From Craterostigma plantagineum (taxonomy: Eukaryota; Streptophyta; Magnoliopsida; Lamiales; Linderniaceae), in NCBI GenBank assembly GCA_027422505.1, contig JAPQWV010000018.1:16138001-16202000 (forward strand): a stretch of 64,000 nucleotides of DNA, given 5' to 3'. The translations under genes and the position numbers were made by a program. The notes under the pieces were generated by a model. That model was not told the DNA's origin. It did no database searches and saw only the letters and a list, made by a program, of their open reading frames with translations. Position 1 is the stretch's first letter. The number at the start of each line of letters is the position of its first letter. This document shows positions 1-10,782 of the stretch, one piece after another.

Positions 1-312
1 ACCTTCAGATGGCTCTGGAGAGCAACATGAAGAAGGTTAACATGACCGCTCCGATCGACAAAGGACCTAGGCATCACCTACCACAATCCAATAGCCAAGA
101 AGAATAGGCTGATGCTGAAGACTGAGATTCATAAGTTTTGCGATGGAACGCTCAAGGTCGTCAGGAAAAACATAGAGCAGAGGTTGGAAGAAATCAATAA
201 AGATACGATGCTGAGGATCCACAGATTCGTGAGAGAAAAACCGCTCCTAATGGAACTATTAGAAGATATTGAAGGAGCGTCTGGAGCTGAGGAACACGCT
301 CAGGAACTTTGA
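1..312 (+). pseudogene. C-terminal tail of Sirevirus aORF (E0), frameshifted
   Basis: This is the end of the extra protein encoded downstream of pol in this Sirevirus family. The motif MALESNMKKVNMTAP and the later run FCDGTLKVVRKN both match the E4 aORF. Relative to E4, 47 bp are missing between ggacct and aggcatc (about positions 62-71), with a shared cct at both edges. This shifts the frame, so the first part runs into a stop near 110 and the last 66 residues (112-312) are in another frame. The stop is at 310-312. Function of the family is unknown; it occupies the env-like position. Confidence 0.75.
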
Positions 313-383
313 GCATGCGCTGGGCTTGCGCAGATCATACTATGCCCGACGAGGACAAACAGCGCGGAGACGCAATCAAGCAC

Positions 384-395
384 AAAGGGGGAGAT
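384..395 (+). other. Polypurine tract of E0
   Basis: The purine run aaagggggaga with a final t directly abuts the LTR start TGTAGAG at 396. This is the usual place for plus-strand DNA priming, and it fixes the LTR boundary. Confidence 0.85.
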
Positions 396-737
396 TGTAG
401 AGTATACATTTTAGATTGTGCTTGATTTCATTAGTTGTCCTTGTAATTAGGGGCTTTATTTTTATTAGTCCATAGATTAGGACTAGTTAGATATTTATAA
501 TAAGTTTGTTTGGTATTAAAACTTGTACAAACATTGTGCTTAATACGGAAAATTAGAGAATCCATCCGAAAGGCTGTCGAATTCATTTCTAGAGAGAGAA
601 ACTCAGAAAACATCATCTCACTAAAGGAATTCTCTCTCGTGTTCTTCATCGAAGGTTTTCGATCTTTAAATCATTCTAGTCGATTTCCTTAGAATTCATG
701 TCTAGGATTAATTGAGTTGATAACAGAGGACCTAACA
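396..737 (+). repeat. 3' LTR of E0 (342 bp)
   Basis: The LTR begins TGTAGAGTAT right after the polypurine tract and ends CCTAACA. It is collinear with the 5' LTR of E4 (50811-51160), which also ends CCTAACA. The two share blocks such as the gcttgatttcattagttgtc region and the agagagagaaac region but are clearly diverged. Confidence 0.85.
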
Positions 738-822
738 CTCCCGCTTCATATAAGTTCGCAACTTATATCAGAACACATTCTTCAGTGACACAGCAGCCAC
801 GTTGCTTGAGTTGAATTCCACA
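738..822 (-). repeat. Partial 3' LTR of E1, cut by E0
   Basis: These 85 bp match 43345-43429 (the end of the other E1 LTR) with two visible differences. The minus-strand LTR start is TGTGGAATTC at 822. It is preceded by the minus-strand polypurine tract gaaaggtggagaat (823-836). The remainder of the LTR was displaced by E0. Confidence 0.85.
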
Positions 823-877
823 ATTCTCCACCTTTCAATCAATCAACAAGTTCTGGATCATTGACACGCCATGCTCT

Positions 878-1410
878 TCAGCTGCGAGAATTGAGACAAC
901 CAACCAGCTCCAGACAAAGATTAAATTTCTTACTGGCTAGTGGCTTGGTTATCATATCAGCTGGATTTCTGTCTGTACTAATCTTCTTAACACAGATCAA
1001 TCCTTCTGCGATCACTTCTCGGATGAAGTGCAGACGAACATCCATGTGCTTGGTTTTTTCGTGATAGGCATCGTTCTTGGATATAAGGACAGCTCCTTGA
1101 TTATCACAATGTATATCAACACTTGATTGCTCGACCCCAAGCTCATTTATCAGCCCTCTCAGCCACAGTCCTTCTTTGATAGCTTCTGTAAGCGCTATGT
1201 ATTCGGCTTCCGTGGTTGATAGAGCTACGATCTTCTGTAGGCTAACTTTCCAACTAATAGTGGTACCAAATGAAGTGAATGCAAACCCAGTAAGAAACTT
1301 CCTATAATCGATGAACCCAGCATAATCTGAGTCGACAAAACCGACAAGCACACCGCTATCATGATCAGCCTTGTGTGACCAAATATCAAGCCTCTGTTGA
1401 CAGTTCCTCT
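878..1410 (-). pseudogene. RNase H domain of E1 pol
   Basis: This is the C-terminal RNase H of a copia Pol polyprotein. Landmarks are [10 protein letters not shown] (first acidic residue), [12 protein letters not shown] (E), HCDNQGAV (D) and the closing [10 protein letters not shown] block. The frame is disturbed near [11 protein letters not shown]: the upstream part reads in another frame. The N-terminal side ends at the junction with G1 at 1411, so the nine residues before AIYQRNC in the long ORF belong to G1 read backwards. Confidence 0.85.
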
Positions 1411-1413
1411 GAT

Positions 1414-1755
1414 ATATGGCTGACTCGATGAAAAAGAGCAACGAGCAAGATGATAAATGCTATTTCTTAGATGTATTTGAGCACGATTTTCTCTTTTCCG
1501 TGCAAGGTCTGTCACAGGTCAGCAAGCATGATAGGCACACGATTAATGCAATTGATAAGTGTGGGGAGGAGATCGACGAACCCATCATAGCCATCGACGA
1601 GAGCATCGAAGAAGTTAAGGACAAGTACCCAGTCGAGGAGCGACCACCACTAGAGTTGAAACTGCTGCCCGGCGAAAGGCGACACCTCCAAGGTATGGAT
1701 GCAGGCGAGGGAAACTTAAGCAAAAAGAGATGTTGTACCTCGACTTCCAGCCACC
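1414..1755 (+). repeat. Duplicated protease-pol fragment of G1
   Basis: The 342 bp align without gaps to 4270-4611 ([11 protein letters not shown] through SKKRCCTSTSS), with a modest number of substitutions. Here the fragment lies upstream of gag, where a 5' LTR and leader would be expected. The reading frame continues as a 172-residue ORF (1416-1934) by running into gag N-terminal sequence, but this is a chimera. Confidence 0.85.
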
Positions 1756-1789
1756 TCGGCGAAAGGCGACACCCCATCGTTGACGCAGA

Positions 1790-3195
1790 CCCAGATTTCG
1801 AACGAAAGTTGCGAAGGAAGCTTAAGTACGATACCGAAGGAGCATCCACTAGCTCTCAGGACCGCTTAGTTAGCTATTCAGAGGATAGTTCGCAGGAATC
1901 CATAAAATTCACGTGTAGAGGCAGCCGTAGATAGTCCCTACACAGAAGTAGACATGGCAGACCACCGAGTGCCCGTCCATAACATTCCGAGGAGGAACCA
2001 TCACTTCAGGATCTCCTCAAGAATGTCGCGCTAGGCGGTACGGAGTCGGCGATTGTCATTCCGCCGATCGAGAACAACAATTTTTAATTGAAGCACTCTT
2101 GGCTTCAGATGATTTTCCAGACGGCCCAGTTCGAGGGCAACCCCGATGACGACCCTTACTCCCATTTGAAGGCGTTTCTAACGGTGACCGACACCATCAA
2201 GATCAACGGTATCCCGGGCGATGCAATCAAACTGATGCTGTTCCCGTTCTCGCTCAAGTTCAGGGCGAGAGACTGGTTGGATATGTTGCCACCCAGATCG
2301 ATCACTACCTGGGAGGAGATGCGAGCCGCCTTCATCAACCACTACTTCCCACTAACGAAGGTGCTCAGAATGAAGACGGAGATTTCTCTTTTCCACTAGA
2401 AGGATTCTGAAAACTTGTATGAGGTGTGGGAGCGTTATAAGGCGTTACTGAAGAGGTGCCCACAGCACGGGATGTCGAAGGCAGCGCAGATCAACCGATT
2501 CCACGAGGGGCTCAACGATCAGACTGTTCATATGCTAGATGGAGCCGCAGGAGGAGGACTCGTGAAACTCAATGCCACCGACGCTTGGAATCTTATCGAG
2601 GACTATTCAAGGAACAATTTCATGAGAGGCAATACCAGGATGAAGACATCCGGTGTGTTCGGAGTTAGCGAGGAGACGGCCACTAATGCCAAGATCGAGG
2701 CGCTCCAGCAACAAATTGCCTCGACGAACTCCCAGTTGCAGACGGTGATTGGTGCATTACTTCCCAAGTCCGGGCAGACATAGCCCGTGAACGCCTTATC
2801 CACGACCACACCGACGCGGCACACACCTTACGTGCCCTTGTGCGGAATTTGCGGCGCAGCCCACGAGACCTCAGAATGCCAACATGGGCAGCCGCTGGAG
2901 CATGTCGACTATATGGGCAATTACCAAGGTGACCAGCGGAGTTTCCAGCCTCGGGCACATCCAAACCTGGCGTACGGAAATCAGAACCATCAGGGCCAAG
3001 GACCGCCGGAATTTCAGCCGAGGTCGTCCGGATTCCAAAACAGGCCGCCACGACAGTATCAGAACGCGCCCGCAGGAGGATCCGATGATATGAAGGAAAT
3101 GAAGGATATGATGAAGACACTCTTCACGAATTTCAGCAGCACCACCGCAGCCCACGAAAGCCGAATGACAAAGATGGAGGAGTACATGGAGGCGA
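1790..3195 (+). pseudogene. Gag of Athila-like element G1
   Basis: This is the capsid/nucleocapsid precursor of an Athila-type gypsy element. The retrotransposon-gag domain runs from QFEGNPDDDPYSHL through GDAIKLMLFPFSL, ITTWEEM and LYEVWERYKALL to AWNLIEDYS. The cysteine motif CGICGAAHETSEC (about 2840-2878) matches the knuckle-like motif of this lineage. In-frame stops lie at 2397-2399 and 2781-2783, with a further stop just upstream of 2088, so no full Gag can be made. The domain order is otherwise normal. Confidence 0.85.
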
Positions 3196-4652
3196 ATGAC
3201 ATGTGCTCAGAATACAGACGCCTCGATCAAGAGGTTGGAGCAGCAAGTGGGGCAATTAGCAAAGCAACTGGCGGGGCGAAATCAAGGATCACTCCCGAGC
3301 TACACCGAGACAAACCCCAAGGAGTATTGCAATGCGGTAACCCTGAGGAGCGGGAGAGGATTACAAGAAGCTCCCACCAAGCAGAATTTAAAGGAGAAAG
3401 TCAATTTCGAGGGCCACGACGAGCCAGAAGTGGAGGAAAGCAAGAGCGACGGAGTCGAGAAGGTCAAGGATGATGAGAGAAAGACGCGACCATTCGTGAA
3501 GCCGTATCAACCAAAGATCACATACCCAGCTCGATTGAGGGAAGTTGCACCTGAAAAAGAGAAGGTTCAACCTAGAAAGGAGGAGGCTGCACTCGAAATA
3601 GAAAAAGCGAGGGAGAACGAGCGGCCACCAGTGATGCTGTACCAGCTGAAGATTCCATATCCAGCACGGTTGAAGAAGGACAAAGACGAGGCGCTAATTG
3701 ACAGATTCATGGGTATGTGCAAAGAATTACATATTAACTTACCATTTGTTGAAGTTATTGCGCAGATGCCCAGTTTCGTTAAGTTCCTGAAGGACTTGCT
3801 GACGAACCGACGGAAGCTCGAACACGTCTCCACGGTATATCTACGAGGAGAGTGCTCGGTGATACTCCAGAGCAAGATACCGAAAAAGCTCAAGGACCCA
3901 GGGAGTTTTACTATTCCTTGTCGTATAGGTGATTTAGTTGTTGAGCATGCTTTAGCTGATCTAGGCGCTAGTATAAATTTAATGCCGTACTCCATGTTTA
4001 GCGCTTAGGATTAGGTGAACCACGACCCACTAGAATGAATATTCAACTGGCCGATAGATCGTTAAAATACTCTCTAGGTGTTATCGAGGATGTTCTAGTT
4101 AAGGTCGATAAGTTCGTTATCCCTGCTGACTTTGTGATCTTAGACATGGACGCGGATGAAGATGTTCCATTAATTCTAGGTAGACCATTCTTAGCTACAG
4201 GCGAGACCATGATAGATGTTAGGAATGGAACATTAACCTTGACAGTAGACGGCGAAAAAGTTACGTTCAATATGGCTGACTCGATGAAAAAGAGCAACGA
4301 GCAAGATGATAAATGCTATTTCTTAGATGTATTTGGGCACGGTTTTCTCTTTTCCGTGCAAGGTCTGTCACAGGTTAGCAAGCATGATAGGCACATGATT
4401 ATGGCAATTGATAAGTGTGTGGAGGAGATCGACGAACCCATCATAGCCATCGACGAGAGCATCGAAGAAGTTAAGGACAAGAGCCCAGTCGAGGAGCGAC
4501 CGCCACTAGAGTTGAAACTGCTGCCCGGCGAAAGGCGACACCTCCAAGGTATGGATGTAGGCGAGGGAAACTTAAGCAAAAAGAGATGTTGTACCTCGAC
4601 TTCCAGCCACCCTAAGCGAACGAAAGCACGTCCGGCTAAAGACGGTAAATGA
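3196..4652 (+). pseudogene. Gag C-terminus and protease of G1
   Basis: The segment contains the Athila gag-pro linker (PYPARLKK, LHINLPFVEVIAQMPSF) and the aspartic protease. The active site reads LADLGASINLMP (DLGAS, as usual in Athila). After a one-base shift near 4010 come QLADRSLKYSLG, VLVKVDKFVIPADF and LILGRPFLATG. Frames 3196-4008 and 4035-4652 are both open. The second ends in a short tail (HPKRTKARPAKDGK) that looks like the extreme end of pol, so RT to integrase appear deleted between about 4530 and 4610. Confidence 0.85.
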
Positions 4653-6302
4653 AGCGCTTCTTGGGAGGCAACCCAGGTTTTATCTATCTAGTATTTTTTT
4701 ATTATGTCTATTATTATTATCACTCATGTTTTTTTTTTCTGTTACGTTTAGTTTTCCTTTTAGTCATGTCAGGCATCACGAGTCACGATACGACAACCAT
4801 CACGCGTTTAGTCACGACCACGTCAACATTTTTCGTCAGGGAAGTTTCGTTCTCTTACACCTACTTTTCCCTTTCGTTTATTCAAATTTTACGTTGAGGA
4901 CAACGTACGACTTAAGTGTGGGGAGGGGAATTTAGGTTGAAAACTTACGTGAAAATTTTTAATTTTTTATGACGTGTCTGTGAGCTATAAATTTCGTTGA
5001 AAGGCGTGAATTTATTGAATTCAGGCACGATTTTTGCGCATTATCTCGAGTTAGTCTGCATTATTGTGAATTCTTGTGAGCAATTAGGATATGCATGACT
5101 GATCGAATCATGTCTGCCTGAATAGATATAGCACTGTTTTAAGAGATTCGTACACATAACCCTGTTTCGTTGTAAGAGTTTGAGCCTGACGAGCTTATGC
5201 TCATTTTTCTTGATTGTGTGACGTGCCTAGTCTATATCTCTCTAGAACTTGCATGTCTGATGCGTGTTGAAACTGTTTTGGTGTGTTAGTGTGAAAATGA
5301 TGAGGGCATTAGGAATTAAGTCCAGGGCTAGATTTTCCCACTATGACTAACCCCATTAGTTAGCCACTTTGACCCTGAGCCTATTCGTTTGTTTACCTCG
5401 TAAATTATAAGAGCCACTGACCCGAATAAGCCTCCAGAGATTATCTGAACCTGAGGTGATTAGAATAGAGCAGAAGTCGAACTTGAGAGTTACCGTTTCA
5501 GTGTATGATTTGATGTACTTCTCTGCTATTCATGAAATGACTCGTGCCTTACTTGACCGTTTTTGAAATGACCCGATCCCTTGCATAAGCCTGCCCATAA
5601 CCCTTTGGCAAGATATATGTTTCGGTAATAAGTATCCTTAGGAACACGACATTCGCTGTGACGATGTATTCTATGCGACAAAAGCCGAACCTTGATGTTT
5701 TTAGGGAATAAGGACAGTGCACAAAAGTAGAGCGTAACTTAGGTGAAAGGGCAGAAAATGAAAGGGAACTGAGTCGAGAGGGTCGGGCAGAAAAGTCTAG
5801 GATTTCAGAGCGAGAACGTTGAGTCTTATGTTGGGACGTGATTGTCTGTTTGATCATGCTGTGTTCTTTGATAATTTTTGCTTAAGTGTCCTAGCTCTAA
5901 GATTAAGTGTTCATTATCTATGCTTATCGCTTCATGATTATTCGACCCGTTTCCCCAAAAAGACCCTCAGATTTATGCTTGCCACATTAAGTAGTAGAGA
6001 TGCAATTAGCTTGCAAGTTTATGGTAGGGGCGGGACTAGTGCACGAATTGAGCGATTCACTATATGCTAGCCTATACACTGAGTGATTTTGAGCGAATCC
6101 CATGTGAGACATGAGTCTCGATTGGCAGTGCGAAGGAAGTTTAGGTAGACAAGTGCAAGTCATTAGTGTGATGTCCATAATTGTTCGCTTGATTCCGTTT
6201 CATGTTTTCTAGCTTTGATGATAAATTGCGAACAATCGTGCCGTTATCTTGATTGGATACCTTTTCTGACTTCTAATTTACTTGAGGACAAGCAAATGCT
6301 TA
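4653..6302 (+). other. Non-coding 3' region of G1
   Basis: About 1.65 kb between the pol tail and the polypurine tract. Athila elements carry a long 3' untranslated or env-like region here. I see only short broken ORFs and no convincing env-like reading frame. A purine run taagtgtggggagggg at 4914-4928 resembles the true polypurine tract at 6301-6314 and could be an internal copy. Confidence 0.65.
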
Positions 6303-6316
6303 AGTGTGGGGAGGTT
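6303..6316 (+). other. Polypurine tract of G1
   Basis: The sequence agtgtggggaggtt follows the phrase cttgaggacaagcaaatgctta, the standard Athila-lineage context. It is immediately followed by the LTR start TGATAAACG. Confidence 0.8.
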
Positions 6317-6498
6317 TGATAAACGTATTGTAGGACGTTTATCGTAGTAGTTAATTGGCTCATAATAGAGTTTTCGAAGTCATTTCTTATTAACCCCATT
6401 TCTACTTATTTTGGTATTATAAGGCTCTAGGACGAGTTTCGGGCGAAAAGAAGCGAAAACGAGGCAAAACGGCGCGAAGACGATGAAAACTGGTGAAG

Positions 6499-6882
6499 GT
6501 CACGGTCGTGACACCTGGTGCACTAGGCTGTGACGTTGGGCAGAGAGTTGGAATGAAGATGGTCACTGCCGTGACACTTATTGCACCAGGCCGTGACCCG
6601 TAGCAGCAGCAACATTAGAAAATTCATATATCTCAATTTAGACCTCGTATTGAGAATCCCTTTGGTCAGAATGAAGATTGGCAAGTCTTCTATCTATGGT
6701 TAAAATTTCAGGTCAATCGGACAACGTTTACCCCTCCATCCGAGAGAAATATGAAACTGCCGCAAAGCTGTTGAGAGGGTCACGGCCGTGCGCTACTGCA
6801 CCAGGCCGTGACGAGCGGCAGTGAGCATAATTTTTGCCCAGAGAGTGTCACGGCCGTGACCTATCTTGTCCCAGGCCGTGAC
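6499..6882 (+). repeat. Four GTCACGGCCGTGAC-type inverted-repeat modules in the G1 LTR
   Basis: Modules of about 35-40 bp start near 6499, 6562, 6779 and 6847. Each begins with a version of gtcacggccgtgac (itself a 14-bp palindrome) and ends with ggccgtgac or a close variant, separated by a short loop containing tgcac or tgtcc. The first half and the last nine bases can pair, so each could fold as a hairpin in RNA or act as a dyad binding site. Confidence 0.75.
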
Positions 6883-6897
6883 AGTGTCGAATTTCAC

Positions 6898-6904
6898 TAT
6901 AAAA
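6898..6904 (+). promoter_or_regulatory. TATA box in the G1 LTR
   Basis: TATAAAA in the context cactataaaagccc lies about 15 bp after the last hairpin module. A G/A-rich stretch and an AACCCTAAT motif follow within 60 bp. This is a typical LTR core promoter arrangement; the transcription start is inferred to be about 30 bp downstream. Confidence 0.6.
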
Positions 6905-7842
6905 GCCCAAATTCGACCCAGAAAGGGGGGAACCGACCAGAGATCAACCCTAATCCCTCTAGAGACGAAAAATAGCACAAAAGAACACAGATTCGCGTCT
7001 CGGAGCGCAAGAGACGGATCATCGACGAAATCACGCCCAATTGAACGAAGAACGAAGAATCATCGACGCTTCCATCGCAGATCATCCGGATATCAAGAAT
7101 ATGAATTCTTCGCTTTTATTCCTTATTTCTTTCGTTGTTTTCCCGTCTATTATGCGTAGCTAATTCCCCTTTGTGTTTGGGATTAGATGAATGCTAGGAT
7201 GTTTCGTAGTTAAGACTTATGATTATCGTGACTACGTGTTTGACTATTTATCGTTCTATGAAATTGTTTCGTTACTTTAATATGTCTATGTGTTAAAGTA
7301 GTCGTATGGAAAACGTTTAGGGCGACAGCTAAACAACGTTTAGGCCGTTCGTAGAAGATAGGAATCGAGTATAGGGCTAAAGCAAATACTCGATCCTCGC
7401 CGTTAGTAATTACTGAATTTTAGATCCCCGCGAGCGTTTAGGGCGATAGCAAACTCGCGAGCGGGTAGGAAAATTACTGCGATCTAGTCAAAATCACGTA
7501 GGAACGATTTAGTGTCTTAGCCGATAATACCTAGCGGGATTCGAATCCCGAGCACATCGTTATCATCTGAAACTCTCGCATCAGTTAGTCGCGTTCTTTG
7601 AATTTCTGGTTGATTTAGGAGCGGTCTGTTAGGTTAAGTCGTCAAACAATATGCGTATTTTATTTAGGCTAAATATCGAGTCGATAGGTCATTACTAGTA
7701 CTTGATTTATTCCTTGTGTTCGATACTCGTTTACTCACTTTACTGCACTACAAACGATAGGTCCACTGCCTATCGCACGTCGGTGATAGTAATTAGGTAT
7801 ACGTTTTATTTATTACTTGTCGCACTTTTCATTCACACACCA

Positions 7843-8760
7843 CGTGTCGATCACCAAGTCTGAAATGTAACGCAATGGGAGTCAACACTTTCTTTGATCA
7901 CTCATATCAAATCTTTTCAGCACTTTTATTAAGTAAGAACTATGAGATAACTCTAATATCCCTTCAGCCTTCTTCCTTGAGATTTCCATGCCTAAGATTT
8001 TCCTGGTCGGCCTAGATCTTTCATGTCAAATTCAGACTTTTACGAGGCCTTCAACTGCTGTATATGCTTCATGTCTTTACAAGCGATTAGTATATCATCC
8101 ACATATAGCAGTAGATACATCATGAATTTCCTAGCGCATAGCTTGTAATATACGCATGCATCATACTTGCTTCTAGTGAATCTGTTATCCATCATGAATT
8201 GATCAAAGCGGTTATTCCATTGTCTAGGCGATTGCTTCAACCCGTATAAAGATCTTCGTAATAGACACACCTTATTCTTGTTTTCTGGTTCAATAAATCC
8301 CCCAGGTTGACTCATGAAGATAGTCTCCTCGAGGTTCCCGTACAAGAATGCGGTTCTTACATCAAGTTGCTCAAGTTCCATCTTGAATTCTGCTACAAGA
8401 GATAATAAAACGGATTGATCTGTGCTTCACAACTGGAGAGAAAATTTCATTGTAGTCGGTCCCTTCTCTTTGCGTGAAGCCTCGAGCCACGAGTCTCGCC
8501 TTATATCTCACATGTTCATCAGCCCCTGACTCCACCTTCTTCTTATAAATCCATTTACAGCTAACGATTTTCTGATTCTTTGGCCGTTCCACAATAGTCC
8601 AAGTCTGATTTGTCTTCAGCGACTCCATTTCGTCATGCATTGTGGCTAACCATTTGCCTTTTTCAGTTCCTCTGATAGCTTCAGCAAAAGAAGATGGTTT
8701 ATTTTCGTCAGGTTCATCAGCAGCAAGCAAAGCAAATGCTGTTAGTTCCGCGTAACCCAA
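7843..8760 (-). pseudogene. Reverse transcriptase domain of E1 pol
   Basis: Reads right to left. The N-terminal RT part (8371-8760) has [22 protein letters not shown] and [13 protein letters not shown]. After a one-base frameshift near 8375 the core follows with LDVRTAFLYGNLEE, LYGLKQSPRQW and the catalytic LLLYVDDILIA (8040-8381). After another frame change near 8040 the connection region continues (EFDMKDLGRP, LGMEISRKKAEG, TPIA) to about 7843, where G1 cuts it. Both YVDD aspartates are present, but frameshifts make the gene dead. Confidence 0.9.
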
Positions 8761-9602
8761 TCTGATCGTGCTTTAGTGACCTTTCTTGTTCTATCTCGAG
8801 CCAATGAATAATCTGTAAGATCATCTTGTAAGTTAGTATGTTCCTCAGTCTCACGTAGCCAACCTCCAACATCATCAATATTATGATCCTGCTGTGGCAC
8901 ATGATTTAAATCTTGAGGCTCCACCACAATTTCAATATTATCCTCGGTTGCTGTTTTCGGTTCGCTTGTTTCTGCACCTATATTATTATTTTCTCCTTCT
9001 TTTGTGCTATCTCATCTTCGTTGAAGGTAACATCCCTGCTTATTATACTTCTCTTCATGCCCTGCTCAAGAAACCATAATTTATATCCCTTCACACCATC
9101 GGGGTATCCAATAAAAATACACTTCACAGCTCTTGCGTCAAGTTTGTCTCTTTTAATGTGCGCGTATGCTGTGCACCCAAAAATACGAAGGTGATGTAGG
9201 TCAGGCTTGCAGCCTGTCCACATCTCCTCTGGAGTCTTGTAGTTTAATGCAACCGAAGGACATCTATCCACGCGATAAGCAGCCGTTGAGATAGCTTCAG
9301 CCCAGAAAGTTTTCGATAAACCAGATGATAAAAGCATACACCTTGTTCTTTCCAGCAACGTTCGATTGTACGTCTCAGCTAAACCATTTTGTTGAGGTGA
9401 ATTTGGCACTGTTCTATGTCTGAGAATACCTTCGCTCTTACAAAAATCATCAAAATCTTTAGAACAAAACTCTAAGCCATTGTCGGTCCTCAACGCCTTA
9501 ACTTTCTTTTCTGTTTGTGTTTCAACAAGTTTCTTCTAGATTTTGAACATCTCAAGTGCCTCCCCTTTTGTCTTCAAGATACATACCCAAACCTTTCTTG
9601 TG
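8761..9602 (-). pseudogene. Integrase C-terminal part and linker of E1 pol
   Basis: The integrase core (8978-9493) shows RTDNGLEFCS (second catalytic D) and PQQNGLAETYNRTLLERTR (catalytic E), then FWAEAISTAAY and the C-terminal IFGCTAYAHIKRDKLD. A stop (TAG, ...MFKI-stop-KKLVET...) lies near 9537. The integrase N-terminal half with the first catalytic D is at 41529-41600, beyond the E5 insertion. The stretch 8761-8977 is the poorly conserved linker to RT with frameshifts. Confidence 0.88.
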
Positions 9603-9607
9603 AAGTC

Positions 9608-9987
9608 TAATAACAACCAATCAAATAATTGGAAAGATAAGGATGATAGGAGTAATAAGGAAGGACGTGATTTGTTAAACTGACAAATCACGGATTGATT
9701 TGGTTCATCAATGAGGGAATCATGGCAGTAATCAAGGATGTCACATTACGACTCAATCACATTTAATATGGTAAGTCAATGAAGAGATTGAAGATCATCA
9801 TCAATCAATCATCGAAGATCTTACCCATAAAAGAGCATTGAAGACCCTAATCAAGGGATTAAAGAAATTGATATATTTTCCTTTTATATTAATCTCTAGC
9901 CTCTATATAAAGTCGATGTAATTAGTATATTCAATAAGTCTCACGTTAGTAAATAATAAAGCTACATTAAAGTTTATTTCTTCTTTA
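9608..9987 (+). repeat. 5' LTR of E5 (380 bp, TA...TA termini)
   Basis: Starts TAATAACAACC after the target duplication and ends TTCTTCTTTA directly before the primer-binding site. The same ends occur in the 3' LTR at 41157-41523. The boundaries are fixed by the AAGTC duplications and the PBS. TA...TA termini are non-canonical but known among plant copia elements. Confidence 0.9.
9904..9912 (+). promoter_or_regulatory. TATA box in E5 5' LTR
   Basis: TATATAAAG lies 75 bp before the LTR end. In the 3' LTR the corresponding stretch is deleted (gcctcgatgtaatt), so only the 5' copy keeps the core promoter element. Confidence 0.6.
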
Positions 9988-10000
9988 TGGTATCAGAGCC
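9988..10000 (+). other. Primer-binding site of E5
   Basis: TGGTATCAGAGCC follows the LTR directly. It is the standard plant copia PBS, complementary to the 3' end of initiator methionine tRNA. Confidence 0.9.
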
Positions 10001-10033
10001 ACTGTGAGACAAGAGACATTCATACTACAAACC

Positions 10034-10467
10034 ATGGCATCCACAATTTCTTTGAACGTAGCCAACTTTGTCACACTCAAACTCACCCCCGAAAACTATC
10101 CTTTGTGGCGTGAGCAATTGCTTGCCCTTGCCAAAAGCCAAGACATGGTTGGACTTCTTACCGGAGAAACAATGAAGCCGACCATGTACAAAGATGTTAC
10201 CACAACAGAAGGTACTTCAACCACGAACACCAAAACTCTCTCTGATGAATACCTCAAGTGGCGTAAAGAAGATCGTCTCCTACGAGGATGGATTATTGGA
10301 ATGCTTACAGAAGAAGCGTTGGGCCTTGTTATTGGTCTTGAGTCATCTCAGACAGTTTGGGAGGCCTTAAAAGAAGCTTATGCTCAATGTTCACAAGAAC
10401 GGGAGTTTACTCTTCGACAACAACTCACGTACCTCAGAAAAGATCCAAACCAAACTTTGGCAGAACG
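10034..10467 (+). pseudogene. Gag N-terminal half of E5
   Basis: Translation probably begins at MASTISLN (10034). The segment encodes the N-terminal copia Gag (VTLKLTPENYPLWREQ; later DEYLKWRKEDRLLRGWI and VWEALKEAYAQ). It is open until E2 interrupts it after DPNQTLAE at 10467. The rest of Gag resumes at 37347. GAACG at 10463-10467 is the left target duplication of E2, one base changed from GAACA. Confidence 0.88.
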
Positions 10468-10782
10468 TGTTGGCCCTTATATTATCAAACAAGGATCAAA
10501 AGAAGGGTTTGAATGCGTTAAACGAGAAGAACACCTTGAGTGTGTGTGTTAGTGTGTGTTTTCTTAATTCTAATGTGCAAGGTGGCTTACCTTTCAATTC
10601 TTTTGATAAAACCCTAATTAGGGTAATTTGGGCTTTATATACCACAATTCTTTGGTATATTAAAGCCCAATACAAAACTATGACTTAATATCATAAGTCT
10701 CCCCAAACTACTACAACCCACTAAATAAACATATTAACCCAAGATTACACAAATTAAAGGATGCTACAAAATATTCCTAACA
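10468..10782 (-). repeat. 3' LTR of E2 (315 bp)
   Basis: On the plus strand it runs TGTTGGCCC...CCTAACA. The polypurine tract lies to its right, so this is the 3' LTR of a minus-strand element. It matches 37032-37346 with about three differences. On the minus strand it carries TATATAAAG (10633-10641) and an AAACCCTAA telo-box-like motif, read on the plus strand at 10608-10616. Confidence 0.92.

Larger units (their letters stand above)
1..737 (+). mobile_element. E0: 3' end of a Sirevirus-type Ty1/copia element
   Basis: This is the 3' end of an element that starts left of the window. In order it has the tail of an additional ORF (aORF), a polypurine tract and a complete 3' LTR. The aORF tail is close to the E4 aORF near 63367-63600, so E0 and E4 belong to one family, although their LTRs differ much more. 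Right after the LTR the sequence becomes the 3' LTR of E1. E0 therefore inserted into E1's LTR, and CTCCC at 738-742 is the expected right copy of the target duplication. The left copy is outside the window. Confidence 0.85.
1411..7842 (+). mobile_element. G1: Athila-like Ty3/gypsy element, internally deleted, without 5' LTR
   Basis: G1 has Athila-type gag and protease, a long non-coding 3' region, the characteristic polypurine tract aagtgtggggagg and one large LTR. RT, RNase H and integrase are missing: homology jumps from the end of the protease region to a short pol tail and then the 3' untranslated region. The left end begins with a second copy of the protease-pol segment joined to gag, and no 5' LTR or PBS is seen. 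E1 also lost sequence at this junction, so one deletion probably removed the left end of G1 with part of E1. Confidence 0.8.
6317..7842 (+). repeat. 3' LTR of G1 (about 1.5 kb)
   Basis: The LTR starts TGATAAACG after the polypurine tract and ends near ...ATTCACACA or ...CACCA (7839-7842), where E1 RT sequence resumes. The right boundary is uncertain by a few bases because the other LTR is missing. It contains four hairpin-forming repeats (6499-6882), a TATA box at 6898 and an AACCCTAAT motif near 6950. The length fits the Athila lineage. Confidence 0.75.

Noticed and set aside
1225..1515. 96-codon minus-strand ORF across the E1/G1 junction
   Set aside because: Its middle is a frame variant of E1 RNase H and its start is antisense to G1; a chimera of two elements, not a gene.
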